Shown here piece by piece: positions 1 to 6,931 of a stretch of 64,000 bases of DNA. The position numbers and the translations under genes are program-made. The stretch covers positions 124,001 through 188,000 of the forward strand of contig NZ_JBHLJR010000004.1 of NCBI RefSeq assembly GCF_043677095.1, in the 5' to 3' direction. This DNA comes from Natronococcus roseus (lineage in GTDB: Archaea; Halobacteriota; Halobacteria; Halobacteriales; Natrialbaceae). Position 1 is the first letter of the stretch. Each line of letters opens with the position of its first letter. The notes below the pieces were generated by a model. The model searched no databases, had not been told where the DNA came from, and was given only the letters and a program-made list of their open reading frames with translations.

Positions 1-570
1 GTGGCGGCCGCCACCGACGCCGTCGACGACGCCGTCCCCGGCTACGGCGGGCTATTCGATCCCGCGACCACCCGGGACGAGTTGCGCTCCGCACTCGAGG
101 AGCTGCTGGCGTCGGGGCTCAGCCGGCCACCCACCCCCGAGCCGACGGGTGACGCCTTCGTCCTCTACGTCGACGGCAGTTCGCGCGGGAATCCCGGCCC
201 CGCAGGAGCGGGCGCCGTTATCGTGGACGCTTCGGGGGATCAACTCGCCCGCCTCGGCCGACCCGTCGGCTCCCGGGCGGGGAACAACACGGCTGAGTAC
301 GTCGCCCTCCAGCTCGGGCTCTCCGAACTGCTGGCTCGCTACGAGCCGCGCAGGCTCGAGGTGCGTATCGACTCGATGACGGTCATCCGGGACGTCTGGG
401 GCGGCGAGGACCCGACGGAGCCGGGCGTCGAGGCCTACAGCGAGGCCGTCGCGGACGCGCTCTCGAGCGTCCCAAACCACCGCTACACGCACCTGGCCGA
501 CAGCGACCCGAACCCCGCCGACGCGCTGGCGACGGTGGGCGCCGATATCGCGGCGTTCGGACCGGGGTAG
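1..570 (+). CDS. rnhA: Ribonuclease HI family protein
   Basis: Cleaves the RNA strand of RNA-DNA hybrids. The RNase H core runs from about residue 53 to 180. The acidic catalytic residues are all visible: D58 in YVDGSSRGNPGPAG, E99 in NNTAEY, D124 in VRIDSM and D174 in NPADA. The first 50 residues form an acidic N-terminal extension typical of haloarchaeal homologues. The frame opens with GTG at the very first base of the window, so the true start may lie upstream and the N-terminus may be incomplete. The gene ends upstream of the replication origin region and is transcribed towards it. Confidence 0.9.
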   Translation: MAAATDAVDDAVPGYGGLFDPATTRDELRSALEELLASGLSRPPTPEPTGDAFVLYVDGSSRGNPGPAGAGAVIVDASGDQLARLGRPVGSRAGNNTAEYVALQLGLSELLARYEPRRLEVRIDSMTVIRDVWGGEDPTEPGVEAYSEAVADALSSVPNHRYTHLADSDPNPADALATVGADIAAFGPG

Positions 571-779
571 CAGCCGGCGGACTCGATTACTGTTCTTCTG
601 GCGGAGTGAAAATCTATGCTCCTTGGTAGTGAATAGTAGTATGTTTTCTTTGCTCAGAACTCATGTGAAAATTACTCTGTGTAAAGGTGGACGGCGTATC
701 AGGCGTCGAACCGAACTCGGTCCGATTTTTCTTCCTGCGGTGGCGTGCGCTGTCGATCGACCGAGCATAAGTGAGGGTG

Positions 780-980
780 ATCGACGATGCTGCGCGAGGG
801 ATGAGCGAACAGTGTGAGCGAATCGGCTGGGGAGGGCGTGGTGAACCCCTGTATTCGGGTGAACAGGACCTGCTACCCGTCGTATCACCGCGAAAGCCCC
901 TGGCCCACTCGAGGGAGGCGCGCAGCGAGCCGCAGCCCTCGAGCGGGCCAGCCCCTTTCAGTCCCACCCGGCAGCGGCTG
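780..980. repeat. Likely dispersed non-coding element with long hairpin
   Basis: Gene-free stretch downstream of the RNase H gene. It holds a strong inverted repeat: arm 901-915 (TGGCCCACTCGAGGG) pairs with 936-950 (CCCTCGAGCGGGCCA) in 14 of 15 positions, with a 20-base loop. The surrounding text, ending in CCCCTTTCAGTCCCACCC, resembles non-coding sequence I recall as recurring in haloarchaeal genomes. The recurrence is memory and not shown here. The hairpin could also act as a terminator. The rest of 571-1130 shows no convincing gene. Confidence 0.35.
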
Positions 981-1162
981 GTTAAGGGTGCAGATACAAC
1001 ACCGGACGTTCCATACACATAGGACGATATCGCTGTATTCCTTTGTGTGCCGTGTCGACACGATCTGCAACCGACTAAGGCATCCAGGGGGAAGGTGTAG
1101 TACGTGAATCGAAAGGTCTCGTAAGAGTCAATGAGAGACCAACCGGAAACAGCGACAAAGAA

Positions 1163-1184
1163 GACACCACCGTTTCCGGAGCAA
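1163..1184 (-). repeat. ORB repeat 1 (left group)
   Basis: Read on the minus strand: GCTCCGGAAACGGTGGTGTC. Matches the local consensus TAGCTCCGGAAACAGTGG. Confidence 0.8.
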
Positions 1185-1281
1185 ATACCGTTGAGATCTA
1201 CGGTATATAGTGGATTCGGTCGGATAGTAATTCACTGGATATTGGGGTTCTCCCCGAGTTCAGAACTCTTTGAGGATTGCT

Positions 1282-1305
1282 ACATACCATCGTTTCCGGA
1301 GTTTC
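1282..1305 (-). repeat. ORB repeat 2 (left group)
   Basis: Read on the minus strand it contains ACTCCGGAAACGATGGTATG, a close match to the consensus TAGCTCCGGAAACAGTGG. Confidence 0.75.
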
Positions 1306-1539
1306 CTGAGGGAGAGAGCTGCCTTGGTACTATTTTAGTTGGCTATTGTTCGTGTCGGAGGTTCGTCAGTCAATGCGTCTTGAAGTCCAGGACAGTGACG
1401 TGGAACCGGGGATACACCCCGTACTCAGACGAGTTCGAAGCCGAGCCCACGGACAAGTCCCACCTCAATGAAGCGAGCAGGTGTGAGCCTCGAGCGAGTA
1501 GGATGGAAGAGTTGACTGGCGGCTCCATAGGAACCTCTT

Positions 1540-1560
1540 CCTCTATCATTTCCGGAGCTA
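1540..1560 (-). repeat. ORB repeat 3 (left group)
   Basis: Read on the minus strand: TAGCTCCGGAAATGATAGAG. The core is intact and the 3' half is diverged. Confidence 0.65.
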
Positions 1561-1580
1561 TTGCCGGGAGCGTTTGAACA

Positions 1581-1606
1581 CACACACCACTGCTTCCGGA
1601 GCTATC
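1581..1606 (-). repeat. ORB repeat 4 (left group)
   Basis: Read on the minus strand: TAGCTCCGGAAGCAGTGGTG. Nearly identical to the copy at 3299-3322 on the other side of the initiator gene. Confidence 0.8.
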
Positions 1607-1630
1607 TTACGAGAGAGCGACCAGGAACAC

Positions 1631-1760
1631 TGAAACCAATAAGTACCTAGATATCAACGAAATATAGATTCTTCTAGCATTTGTTTACCTACTACGGTCC
1701 ATATTAGTAGCGTCTTGTATTAAAAGTTGGCTACCTGTAGATATCTCCGTAGTCGTCTGT
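1631..1760. other. AT-rich stretch, candidate duplex-unwinding element
   Basis: This interval is visibly richer in A and T than the surrounding sequence and includes runs such as GAAATATAGATTC and GTATTAAAAG. It sits between the left (minus-facing) and right (plus-facing) ORBs, where archaeal origins melt first. Confidence 0.65.
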
Positions 1761-1766
1761 GGATTA

Positions 1767-1787
1767 TAGCTTCGGAACTGGTGGGGA
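1767..1787 (+). repeat. ORB repeat 5 (right group)
   Basis: TAGCTTCGGAACTGGTGGGG. It ends in a G run, as in longer haloarchaeal ORBs. Confidence 0.7.
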
Positions 1788-1807
1788 GAGTGTGTTTTAT
1801 AAGTGTG

Positions 1808-1830
1808 CTAGCTCCGGAACCCCTGGTCCA
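1808..1830 (+). repeat. ORB repeat 6 (right group)
   Basis: CTAGCTCCGGAACCCCTGG. The core is intact and the spacer after the core is altered. Confidence 0.6.
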
Positions 1831-1849
1831 CTTGATCTTATAAGTCTTT

Positions 1850-1872
1850 AAGCTTCGGAAGCTAAGGAACTA
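1850..1872 (+). repeat. ORB-like repeat 7, adjacent to orc1 start
   Basis: AGCTTCGGAAGCTAAGGAAC contains the core and also forms a palindrome AGCTTCGGAAGCT. It lies about 40 bases upstream of the orc1 start codon, so bound Orc1 could regulate its own promoter. Weakest copy of the set. Confidence 0.45.
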
Positions 1873-1908
1873 GTGGTTTTATCGTAGTTGAAATAAGTAC
1901 ATGTCCCT

Positions 1909-3165
1909 ATGGGAATGTTCGAGCGCGATCAGCAGGTATTCGCGAACGCCGAACCTCTTGATGATTCCTACGAACCCGAGGATATCCGTGAACGAGACGA
2001 GGAACTCGAGAAATATCAACGGGCGCTTCAGCCAATCATCGACAACAGGCCAACATCCAATATCTTCTTGTATGGAAAAACCGGGACTGGGAAAACCGTC
2101 GCGACGAAATTTATGTTATCTCATCTCGAGCACGACGCTGCCGAGTACGACGATATCGACCTTTCGACCGTGTGGGTGAGTTGTGAGAACCTTTCTTCTT
2201 CCTACCAGGTCGCCGTCGCACTTGTGAATACGCTCCGAGAGAACCAAACTAAAGAACGAATCAGTACCACTGGGTATTCACAGCAGCGGGTTTTCGATCT
2301 TCTCTATGAGGAACTCAATGCACTTGGTGGAACAGTAATCGTTGTTCTCGACGAGATCGATAATATTGGGCATTCGGATGAGATTCTCTATGGGCTTCCT
2401 CGGGCGCGATCGAATGGCTATGTCGAGGATGTCCGTCCAGTTATCATCGGTATCAGTAACGATTTCCAGTTTCGGGAGAATCTTTCGCCGAAAGTGAAAG
2501 ATACGTTAGCGGAAAAAGAGATCCTCTATCCACCGTATGACGCAAATCAACTTCGATCAATTCTCGAACCTCGTGCTGAGAAAGCGTTCTACGAGGGTGT
2601 CCTTAGTGGTGAGGTTGTGCCACTCTGTGCTGCTTTCGCTGCGCAAGATACTGGTTCAGCTCGGCAGGCAATTCGTCTTCTTCGTGAAGCCGGTGAACTG
2701 GCTCAAGCAGAGGATGCTGATACCGTAACTGAAAAGCATGTCCGTGATGCTCAGGAGGAGCTCGAAAAGAACCAACTCTACGAAGGGATGCAAGAACTCA
2801 CGACCCAGGGCCACGCTGTCCTTTGTGCGCTTGCTTACCACCAGGCGCTCGACGAAGTCCCAATTCGTTCTCGAGATCTCTACGAACGATACGTGAACAT
2901 CTGTGACCGGCTCGACACTGATAATGTGAGTGAACGCCGCGTTCGCGATCACCTTTCTGATATGAATATGCTCGGTCTGATCTGCGTCTACGAACGCAAT
3001 GAAGGACTCTCGGCGGGTCGCTACCACGAGTACGAACTTGATGTACCACTAAACGCAGTTCTGGATGTTCTTCTCTCGACAAATCGCTTCGAGGAGATCG
3101 CCGACATTATCCAGTCTACAGCCACTGACAATGATCTCCTGCAGTCCGGGATTTCTGACTACTGA
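1909..3165 (+). CDS. orc1: Orc1/Cdc6 replication initiator
   Basis: Binds ORBs and opens the origin. The 418-residue protein has the usual archaeal length. The AAA+ domain carries Walker A GKTGTGKT (about 56-63) and Walker B VVLDEID (about 145-151). A lid region follows, then a C-terminal winged helix (about 295-400) with RSRDLYERYVNIC and RVRDHLSDMNMLGL. ATG at 1909 is chosen because the protein begins like relatives there and the ORB-like copy at 1850 lies just upstream. Codon use is less GC-biased than in the flanking genes, with many T- or A-ending codons, which suggests a different origin from its neighbours. ORBs lie on both sides. Confidence 0.93.
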   Translation: MGMFERDQQVFANAEPLDDSYEPEDIRERDEELEKYQRALQPIIDNRPTSNIFLYGKTGTGKTVATKFMLSHLEHDAAEYDDIDLSTVWVSCENLSSSYQVAVALVNTLRENQTKERISTTGYSQQRVFDLLYEELNALGGTVIVVLDEIDNIGHSDEILYGLPRARSNGYVEDVRPVIIGISNDFQFRENLSPKVKDTLAEKEILYPPYDANQLRSILEPRAEKAFYEGVLSGEVVPLCAAFAAQDTGSARQAIRLLREAGELAQAEDADTVTEKHVRDAQEELEKNQLYEGMQELTTQGHAVLCALAYHQALDEVPIRSRDLYERYVNICDRLDTDNVSERRVRDHLSDMNMLGLICVYERNEGLSAGRYHEYELDVPLNAVLDVLLSTNRFEEIADIIQSTATDNDLLQSGISDY

Positions 3166-3218
3166 AACCCGCCACTATTGTTCGTCTATTTGACACAAGA
3201 GGCCTTCAAAATTGACCG

Positions 3219-3243
3219 AAAGCTCCGGAAATAGTGGAGGGGG
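3219..3243 (+). repeat. ORB repeat 8, downstream of orc1
   Basis: AAAGCTCCGGAAATAGTGG followed by a run of six G (AGGGGGG-type ending within 3238-3243). Same orientation as the right-hand upstream copies. Confidence 0.7.
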
Positions 3244-3267
3244 TAGTTCAGTATACTAGCCAAAGCA

Positions 3268-3290
3268 TAGCTTCGGAAACGGTAGTGTGT
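3268..3290 (+). repeat. ORB repeat 9, downstream of orc1
   Basis: ATAGCTTCGGAAACGGTAG followed by TGTGT. Closely matches the consensus. Confidence 0.75.
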
Positions 3291-3298
3291 AGGAAGAA

Positions 3299-3322
3299 GT
3301 AGCTCCGGAAACAGTGGTGTGT
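3299..3322 (+). repeat. ORB repeat 10, downstream of orc1
   Basis: GTAGCTCCGGAAACAGTGG followed by TGTGT. This is the best consensus copy. Confidence 0.8.
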
Positions 3323-3370
3323 CTTTGAGTTCTCCCTCGACAGTTACCGACCACGAAGCGGTGTGCGCTC

Positions 3371-3622
3371 TCAATCCGAAATCAACTGGTCGAATGTACT
3401 CTGATTTCCGTTGATCGTTTTCGTAGTCAGTGTTGCAGTAGATGGTGCATCGTTACGCTCCAAATCAGTCGGCTTCTCGTCGACTTCCTTGTCCCCGAAT
3501 TCAGCCTCGAGTCGGCGTTCTTTTCGATCCGCCATCTCGTCGGCAATCCGTGCAATTCGTCGCAGTGTCTCTGGAGATCACTTCTCAAGTCCCTCGAGGA
3601 TGTACGTAGGAGGATTTCCCAT
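3371..3622 (-). pseudogene. Small orc1-adjacent gene interrupted by an in-frame stop
   Basis: On the minus strand the 84-codon frame starts MGNPPTYILEGLEK, then meets TGA at 3580-3578 (codon 15). It continues in the same frame with SPETLRRIARIADEMADR and runs to a stop at 3371-3373. The protein-like helical, charged pattern after the stop and the unbroken frame indicate a real small gene with one nonsense codon. I believe similar small proteins occur beside orc genes in other haloarchaea, but that is recall only. Alternatives are a restart at the internal ATG (codon 31, about 54 residues), stop-codon readthrough, or a base error. Confidence 0.6.
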
Positions 3623-3738
3623 CTACAGATTAACCAACGACTTTGGTCTTTTTACAGCGCGTCATAGAACGGTTCACATACCTCTCTTCACCTACCCGAT
3701 AGACGGTACGTACACATGCGTATGGAACGGAGAGGAAT

Positions 3739-3759
3739 ACGCCGAGCGAAGCGAGGCGT
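3739..3759. terminator. Short hairpin in convergent intergenic region
   Basis: ACGCC (3739-3743) and GGCGT (3755-3759) pair around GAGCGAAGCGA. It is the first of three hairpins between the orc1 side and convergent nurA. Confidence 0.4.
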
Positions 3760-3763
3760 TTCA

Positions 3764-3802
3764 CCGACGGCGAGCCCCGTGGACGAGCCGTCGGCCTTTT
3801 TT
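3764..3802 (+). terminator. Hairpin followed by T run
   Basis: Arms CCGACGGC (3764-3771) and GCCGTCGG (3787-3794) are perfectly complementary and are followed by CC and six T (3797-3802). This looks like a termination signal for plus-strand transcripts. Confidence 0.5.
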
Positions 3803-3810
3803 CATCGAAG

Positions 3811-3868
3811 TTTTTTGCCGGGGGTTGAGGCTGATGCCTCGGCGTCAGCCGATGCCCTCGGTAAAAAA
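3811..3868. terminator. Long symmetrical hairpin flanked by T6 and A6
   Basis: T6-GCCGGGGG at the left pairs with CCCTCGGT-A6 at the right, allowing G-U pairs, and an inner stem GGCTGA/TCAGCC closes a 10-base loop. T and A runs at both ends make it usable from both strands, which fits its place between convergent genes. Confidence 0.5.
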
Positions 3869-3944
3869 GTTCGCTGTACGTAACGACCGACCGACACAGA
3901 ATTACGACTCAAACTGGATAACGAAACCGTACTACCAACTGCTG

Positions 3945-5216
3945 TTAGGCATCCTCGAGCCACCGGTGCTCGTCGTAACTACGATCCTGACTCGTCTCGA
4001 AGCGAGTCTCGAGAGTCTCGCGGAGCGAGCGCTTCTCGGGGTTGCTGATCCGGGCGAGCTCGTCGGCCTTTCCGACGATCGTCGGCGGCCCGTGGGCGAC
4101 GGCGACGTCCTGGAGCAGCTGGATCGTGAGCCGTTCGCGGGTCTCCCGATCGCGGGTGACGGCGTAGGGCGCCTCGATCCGGTACAGCAGGTCATCGCGG
4201 GGGTCGTAGACGACGAAGAAGGTGACCTCGTACGCCTCCGGCGGCAGTTCGCGTTCGACCCCGAGCGCGTCGCCGTGGATCGAGAGCGGTCGGTCGACGC
4301 CGGCTCGCGACCGAAACCAGTTCGTGTAGGTCAGCGCCGAAGTGTCCCGCTCCCAGCGCTCGCCGTCGACGTCCTCGACGTACTCGCCGCGCTCGAGCAG
4401 CCGGGTGAACATCGCGGCGTCGTTCGTCCAGGGGGCGCTCGCGTCGGTCGTCTCCCGGACCGCTCGGGTGATCGCCTTCGTCGCTGGGTTCTTGACGAAC
4501 CCGACGAGCGGGACGTCGCGCTCGACGAACCGTTCGACCAGCCGGACGTAGTTCTCGAGCACCGTCGTCGGCCGGGGGTCCTCGAGTAGGAAGTCGGCGA
4601 GATCGGGGTGTTGGTCGGCCCAGCGCAACAGGCCCCGCGGGTAGAGGGGGCCGTCGAGCACGAGCAGGTCCGAGACCTCATCGGCGTGCTCGTGGGCGTG
4701 TTCGCTCTCGGCGAGGTACAGCGCCAGCGCGTGGACGACGCCCTCGGCGAACCGATCCAGGCGGCCGATTCGGATCACCCGTCGCTTGCTCGTCTCCTCG
4801 TCGAAGCGATCCCAGTCCTCGTTGTCGACGCTTGCAGTCGCGTCGCTCGAGTGAACCGTCATCACCGCGGTTCGCGAGCGGTGGAGCTCGAGGTCACTCG
4901 GCGTCGCGCTCATCGCCGCCTGGGCGACGTCGATGACGAGGCCGTTTTTGAACGTCGTCGGGTTGATCGTCCCCGCGTCGAGCCCGTGCTCGGTCGGGAA
5001 CGGTCGCTCGGTCAGCGCCACGTCCTCGCAGTCGACCAGCCGGCGGGACCGTTCGTCGATCGGCTCGAGGACGATCCGGCCGTTCTGGCGGAGCGGATCG
5101 AGGAACTCCTCCCAGACGGTCTCGGCGAAGGCTCGCCGATCCCGCTCGTCGGCGCCGTGGTCGATCCGTCCCGCGAGTTCGGCGATCCCGTCGAAGTGGA
5201 CCGGATCGAGGGTCAT
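3945..5216 (-). CDS. nurA: NurA-domain DNA repair nuclease
   Basis: NurA nucleases resect 5' ends at double-strand breaks together with the HerA helicase and Mre11-Rad50. The 423-residue protein shows the family blocks VLDGPLYPRG (about 225) and VGFVKNPATKAI (about 277). ATG at 5216 is preferred over an in-frame ATG at 5243 because a TATA-like GGATATTTG lies at about 5242-5249, some 29 bases upstream, which suits a leaderless transcript. HerA is not in the window. The neighbouring gpmI is divergent. Confidence 0.8.
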   Translation of the reverse strand: MTLDPVHFDGIAELAGRIDHGADERDRRAFAETVWEEFLDPLRQNGRIVLEPIDERSRRLVDCEDVALTERPFPTEHGLDAGTINPTTFKNGLVIDVAQAAMSATPSDLELHRSRTAVMTVHSSDATASVDNEDWDRFDEETSKRRVIRIGRLDRFAEGVVHALALYLAESEHAHEHADEVSDLLVLDGPLYPRGLLRWADQHPDLADFLLEDPRPTTVLENYVRLVERFVERDVPLVGFVKNPATKAITRAVRETTDASAPWTNDAAMFTRLLERGEYVEDVDGERWERDTSALTYTNWFRSRAGVDRPLSIHGDALGVERELPPEAYEVTFFVVYDPRDDLLYRIEAPYAVTRDRETRERLTIQLLQDVAVAHGPPTIVGKADELARISNPEKRSLRETLETRFETSQDRSYDEHRWLEDA

Positions 5217-5316
5217 AGCAGTGAGCTTTCGTCCCGCTTTCAAATATCCCGCGGTCGGCGCCGCGACGCTCGCCGACAGCGACAGCTAGTTACGGCAGGC
5301 CGCGCAGCCCTCGAGT

Positions 5317-6840
5317 ATGGACGCTGCGCTGATCATCCTCGACGGCTGGGGGCTCGGCGACGACACGGGACGCGACGCGGTGAAGGCGGCCGACACGCCC
5401 GCGTTCGACCGGCTTTCGGAAGCGGGCGCCAGCGGCCGGCTCGAGGTCGCCGGCCGACGGGTCGGCCTGCCGGACGGCCAGATGGGCAACAGTGAGGTCG
5501 GCCACCTCAACATCGGCGCCGGGCGGGTCGTCTACCAGGAGTACACGCGGGTTTCGGATTCGATTGCCGACGGCTCCTTTCGCGAGAACGCCGCGATCGA
5601 GTCCGCCTTCGAGCAGGCTCGCGAAAACGACGGTCGAGTCCACTTCGTCGGCCTCGTCAGCGACGGCGGGGTCCACTCGGATCAGGAACACCTCCACGCG
5701 CTGATCGAGCTGGCCGGCGACCGGGAGGTCGAGGCCGTCACTCACGCGATCACGGACGGGCGCGACACCTCGCCGACCGGGGGTCGGGAGTATCTGTCCG
5801 AACTCGAGGACGTCGTCGACGAGCACGGCACGGGCGACGTCGCCACCGTTTCGGGGCGGTACTACGCGATGGACCGCGACCAGAACTGGGAGCGAACCAA
5901 ACGAGCCTACGACGCGATCGTCGAACACAGGGCGAAGTACGAGGGCGACTCGGCCGTCGAGGCCGTCGAGAACGCCTACGATCGGGATGAGACCGACGAG
6001 TTCGTCGAGCCGACCGTAATAACGGATCAACCTGCCCTCGAGGACGGCGACTCGGTCGTCTGGTTCAACTTCCGGTCCGATCGCGCGCGCCAGCTCACCC
6101 GGATGCTCGCGGATATCCGTCCCGAGGACTGGGCCGACGAGATCGAGACCCGCCCGCCGGACGTCGAGGTTGTCATGCTCACCCAGTACGACGAGACGTT
6201 CGACCTGCCGGTCGCCTACCCACCGAACCAGCCCGAGAACGTGCTCGGGGAGGTGTTGGCCGATCACGAGAAGACACAGCTTCGAATCGCCGAATCCGAG
6301 AAGTACGCCCACGTCACCTACTTCCTGAACGGCGGCCGCGAGGTCGAGTTCGACGGCGAAGTTCGAAAGATCGTCGAGAGCCCGGACGTCCCGACCTACG
6401 ACCGCCAGCCCGAGATGAGCGCGCCCGAGGTGACCGATACGGCGATCGACACCACTGAAACTGACGATCCGGACGTGCTCGTGCTCAACTACGCCAACCC
6501 CGACATGGTCGGGCACACGGGCGACTACGAGGCCGCGATCGAGGCCGTCGAGGCCGTCGACACCCAGCTCGGGCGGCTCGTCGACGCGCTCGAGGCCGCG
6601 GGGGCTCACGTCCTCATCACGGCCGACCACGGCAACGCCGACGACATGGGCACCGAGGACGAACCCCACACCGCCCACACGTACAACGAGGTGCCGTTCG
6701 TTTACCTCGCCCCCGACGGAACCGGTGGCGGACGGGCGGTTCGGCCGGGCGGCACCCTCGCCGACATCTCCCCGACGATCCTCGAGCTGATCGGGCTCGA
6801 TCAGCCCCCGGAGATGACCGGCGAACCGCTGCTCGAGTAG
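5317..6840 (+). CDS. gpmI: 2,3-bisphosphoglycerate-independent phosphoglycerate mutase
   Basis: Interconverts 3- and 2-phosphoglycerate in glycolysis and gluconeogenesis in the cytoplasm. It begins MDAALIILDGWGLG with a metal-ligand aspartate (D9). The catalytic serine is S59 in PDGQMGNSEVGHLNIGAGR. Further metal ligands are in LNYANPDMVGHTGDY and ITADHGNADDM near the C-terminus. The length of 507 residues is normal for the Mn-dependent alkaline-phosphatase-fold family. It is divergent from nurA and has its own promoter region. Confidence 0.95.
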   Translation: MDAALIILDGWGLGDDTGRDAVKAADTPAFDRLSEAGASGRLEVAGRRVGLPDGQMGNSEVGHLNIGAGRVVYQEYTRVSDSIADGSFRENAAIESAFEQARENDGRVHFVGLVSDGGVHSDQEHLHALIELAGDREVEAVTHAITDGRDTSPTGGREYLSELEDVVDEHGTGDVATVSGRYYAMDRDQNWERTKRAYDAIVEHRAKYEGDSAVEAVENAYDRDETDEFVEPTVITDQPALEDGDSVVWFNFRSDRARQLTRMLADIRPEDWADEIETRPPDVEVVMLTQYDETFDLPVAYPPNQPENVLGEVLADHEKTQLRIAESEKYAHVTYFLNGGREVEFDGEVRKIVESPDVPTYDRQPEMSAPEVTDTAIDTTETDDPDVLVLNYANPDMVGHTGDYEAAIEAVEAVDTQLGRLVDALEAAGAHVLITADHGNADDMGTEDEPHTAHTYNEVPFVYLAPDGTGGGRAVRPGGTLADISPTILELIGLDQPPEMTGEPLLE

Positions 6841-6900
6841 CGCGCCGTACCCCCTCGAGCCGTTCGCGTCCGTCGGTTTCCCGAACATAATCGACTGGTG

Positions 6901-6909
6901 ACTTTATTA
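6901..6909 (+). promoter_or_regulatory. TATA box for the sulfhydrylase gene
   Basis: ACTTTATTA is centred about 27 bases before the ATG at 6932, so the transcript should be leaderless. Confidence 0.55.
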
Positions 6910-6931
6910 GCTACGGACAGAGGTCACAGCC

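Larger units (their letters stand above)
1163..1908. other. Predicted replication origin (oriC) upstream of orc1/cdc6
   Basis: Seven copies of a repeat with core CTCCGGAA or CTTCGGAA lie in this interval. The four on the left (1163-1606) face the minus strand and the three on the right (1767-1872) face the plus strand, so they point away from each other around an AT-rich stretch at about 1631-1760. An orc1/cdc6 gene follows directly. Inverted ORBs around a duplex-unwinding element beside the initiator gene is the known haloarchaeal origin arrangement. The assignment is inferred from layout; firing was not tested. Confidence 0.85.

Noticed and set aside
1131..1577. Open frame of 148 codons within the origin region
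   Set aside because: It covers three ORB repeats and has a composition unlike haloarchaeal proteins; better explained by the repeats and low GC.
3411..4589. Long plus-strand frame over 3411-4589
   Set aside because: Most of it is the opposite strand of nurA, and its first part opposes the small interrupted gene.
5290..6888. Long minus-strand frame opposite gpmI
   Set aside because: gpmI on the plus strand has complete family motifs; the opposite frame is a by-product of GC-rich codons.
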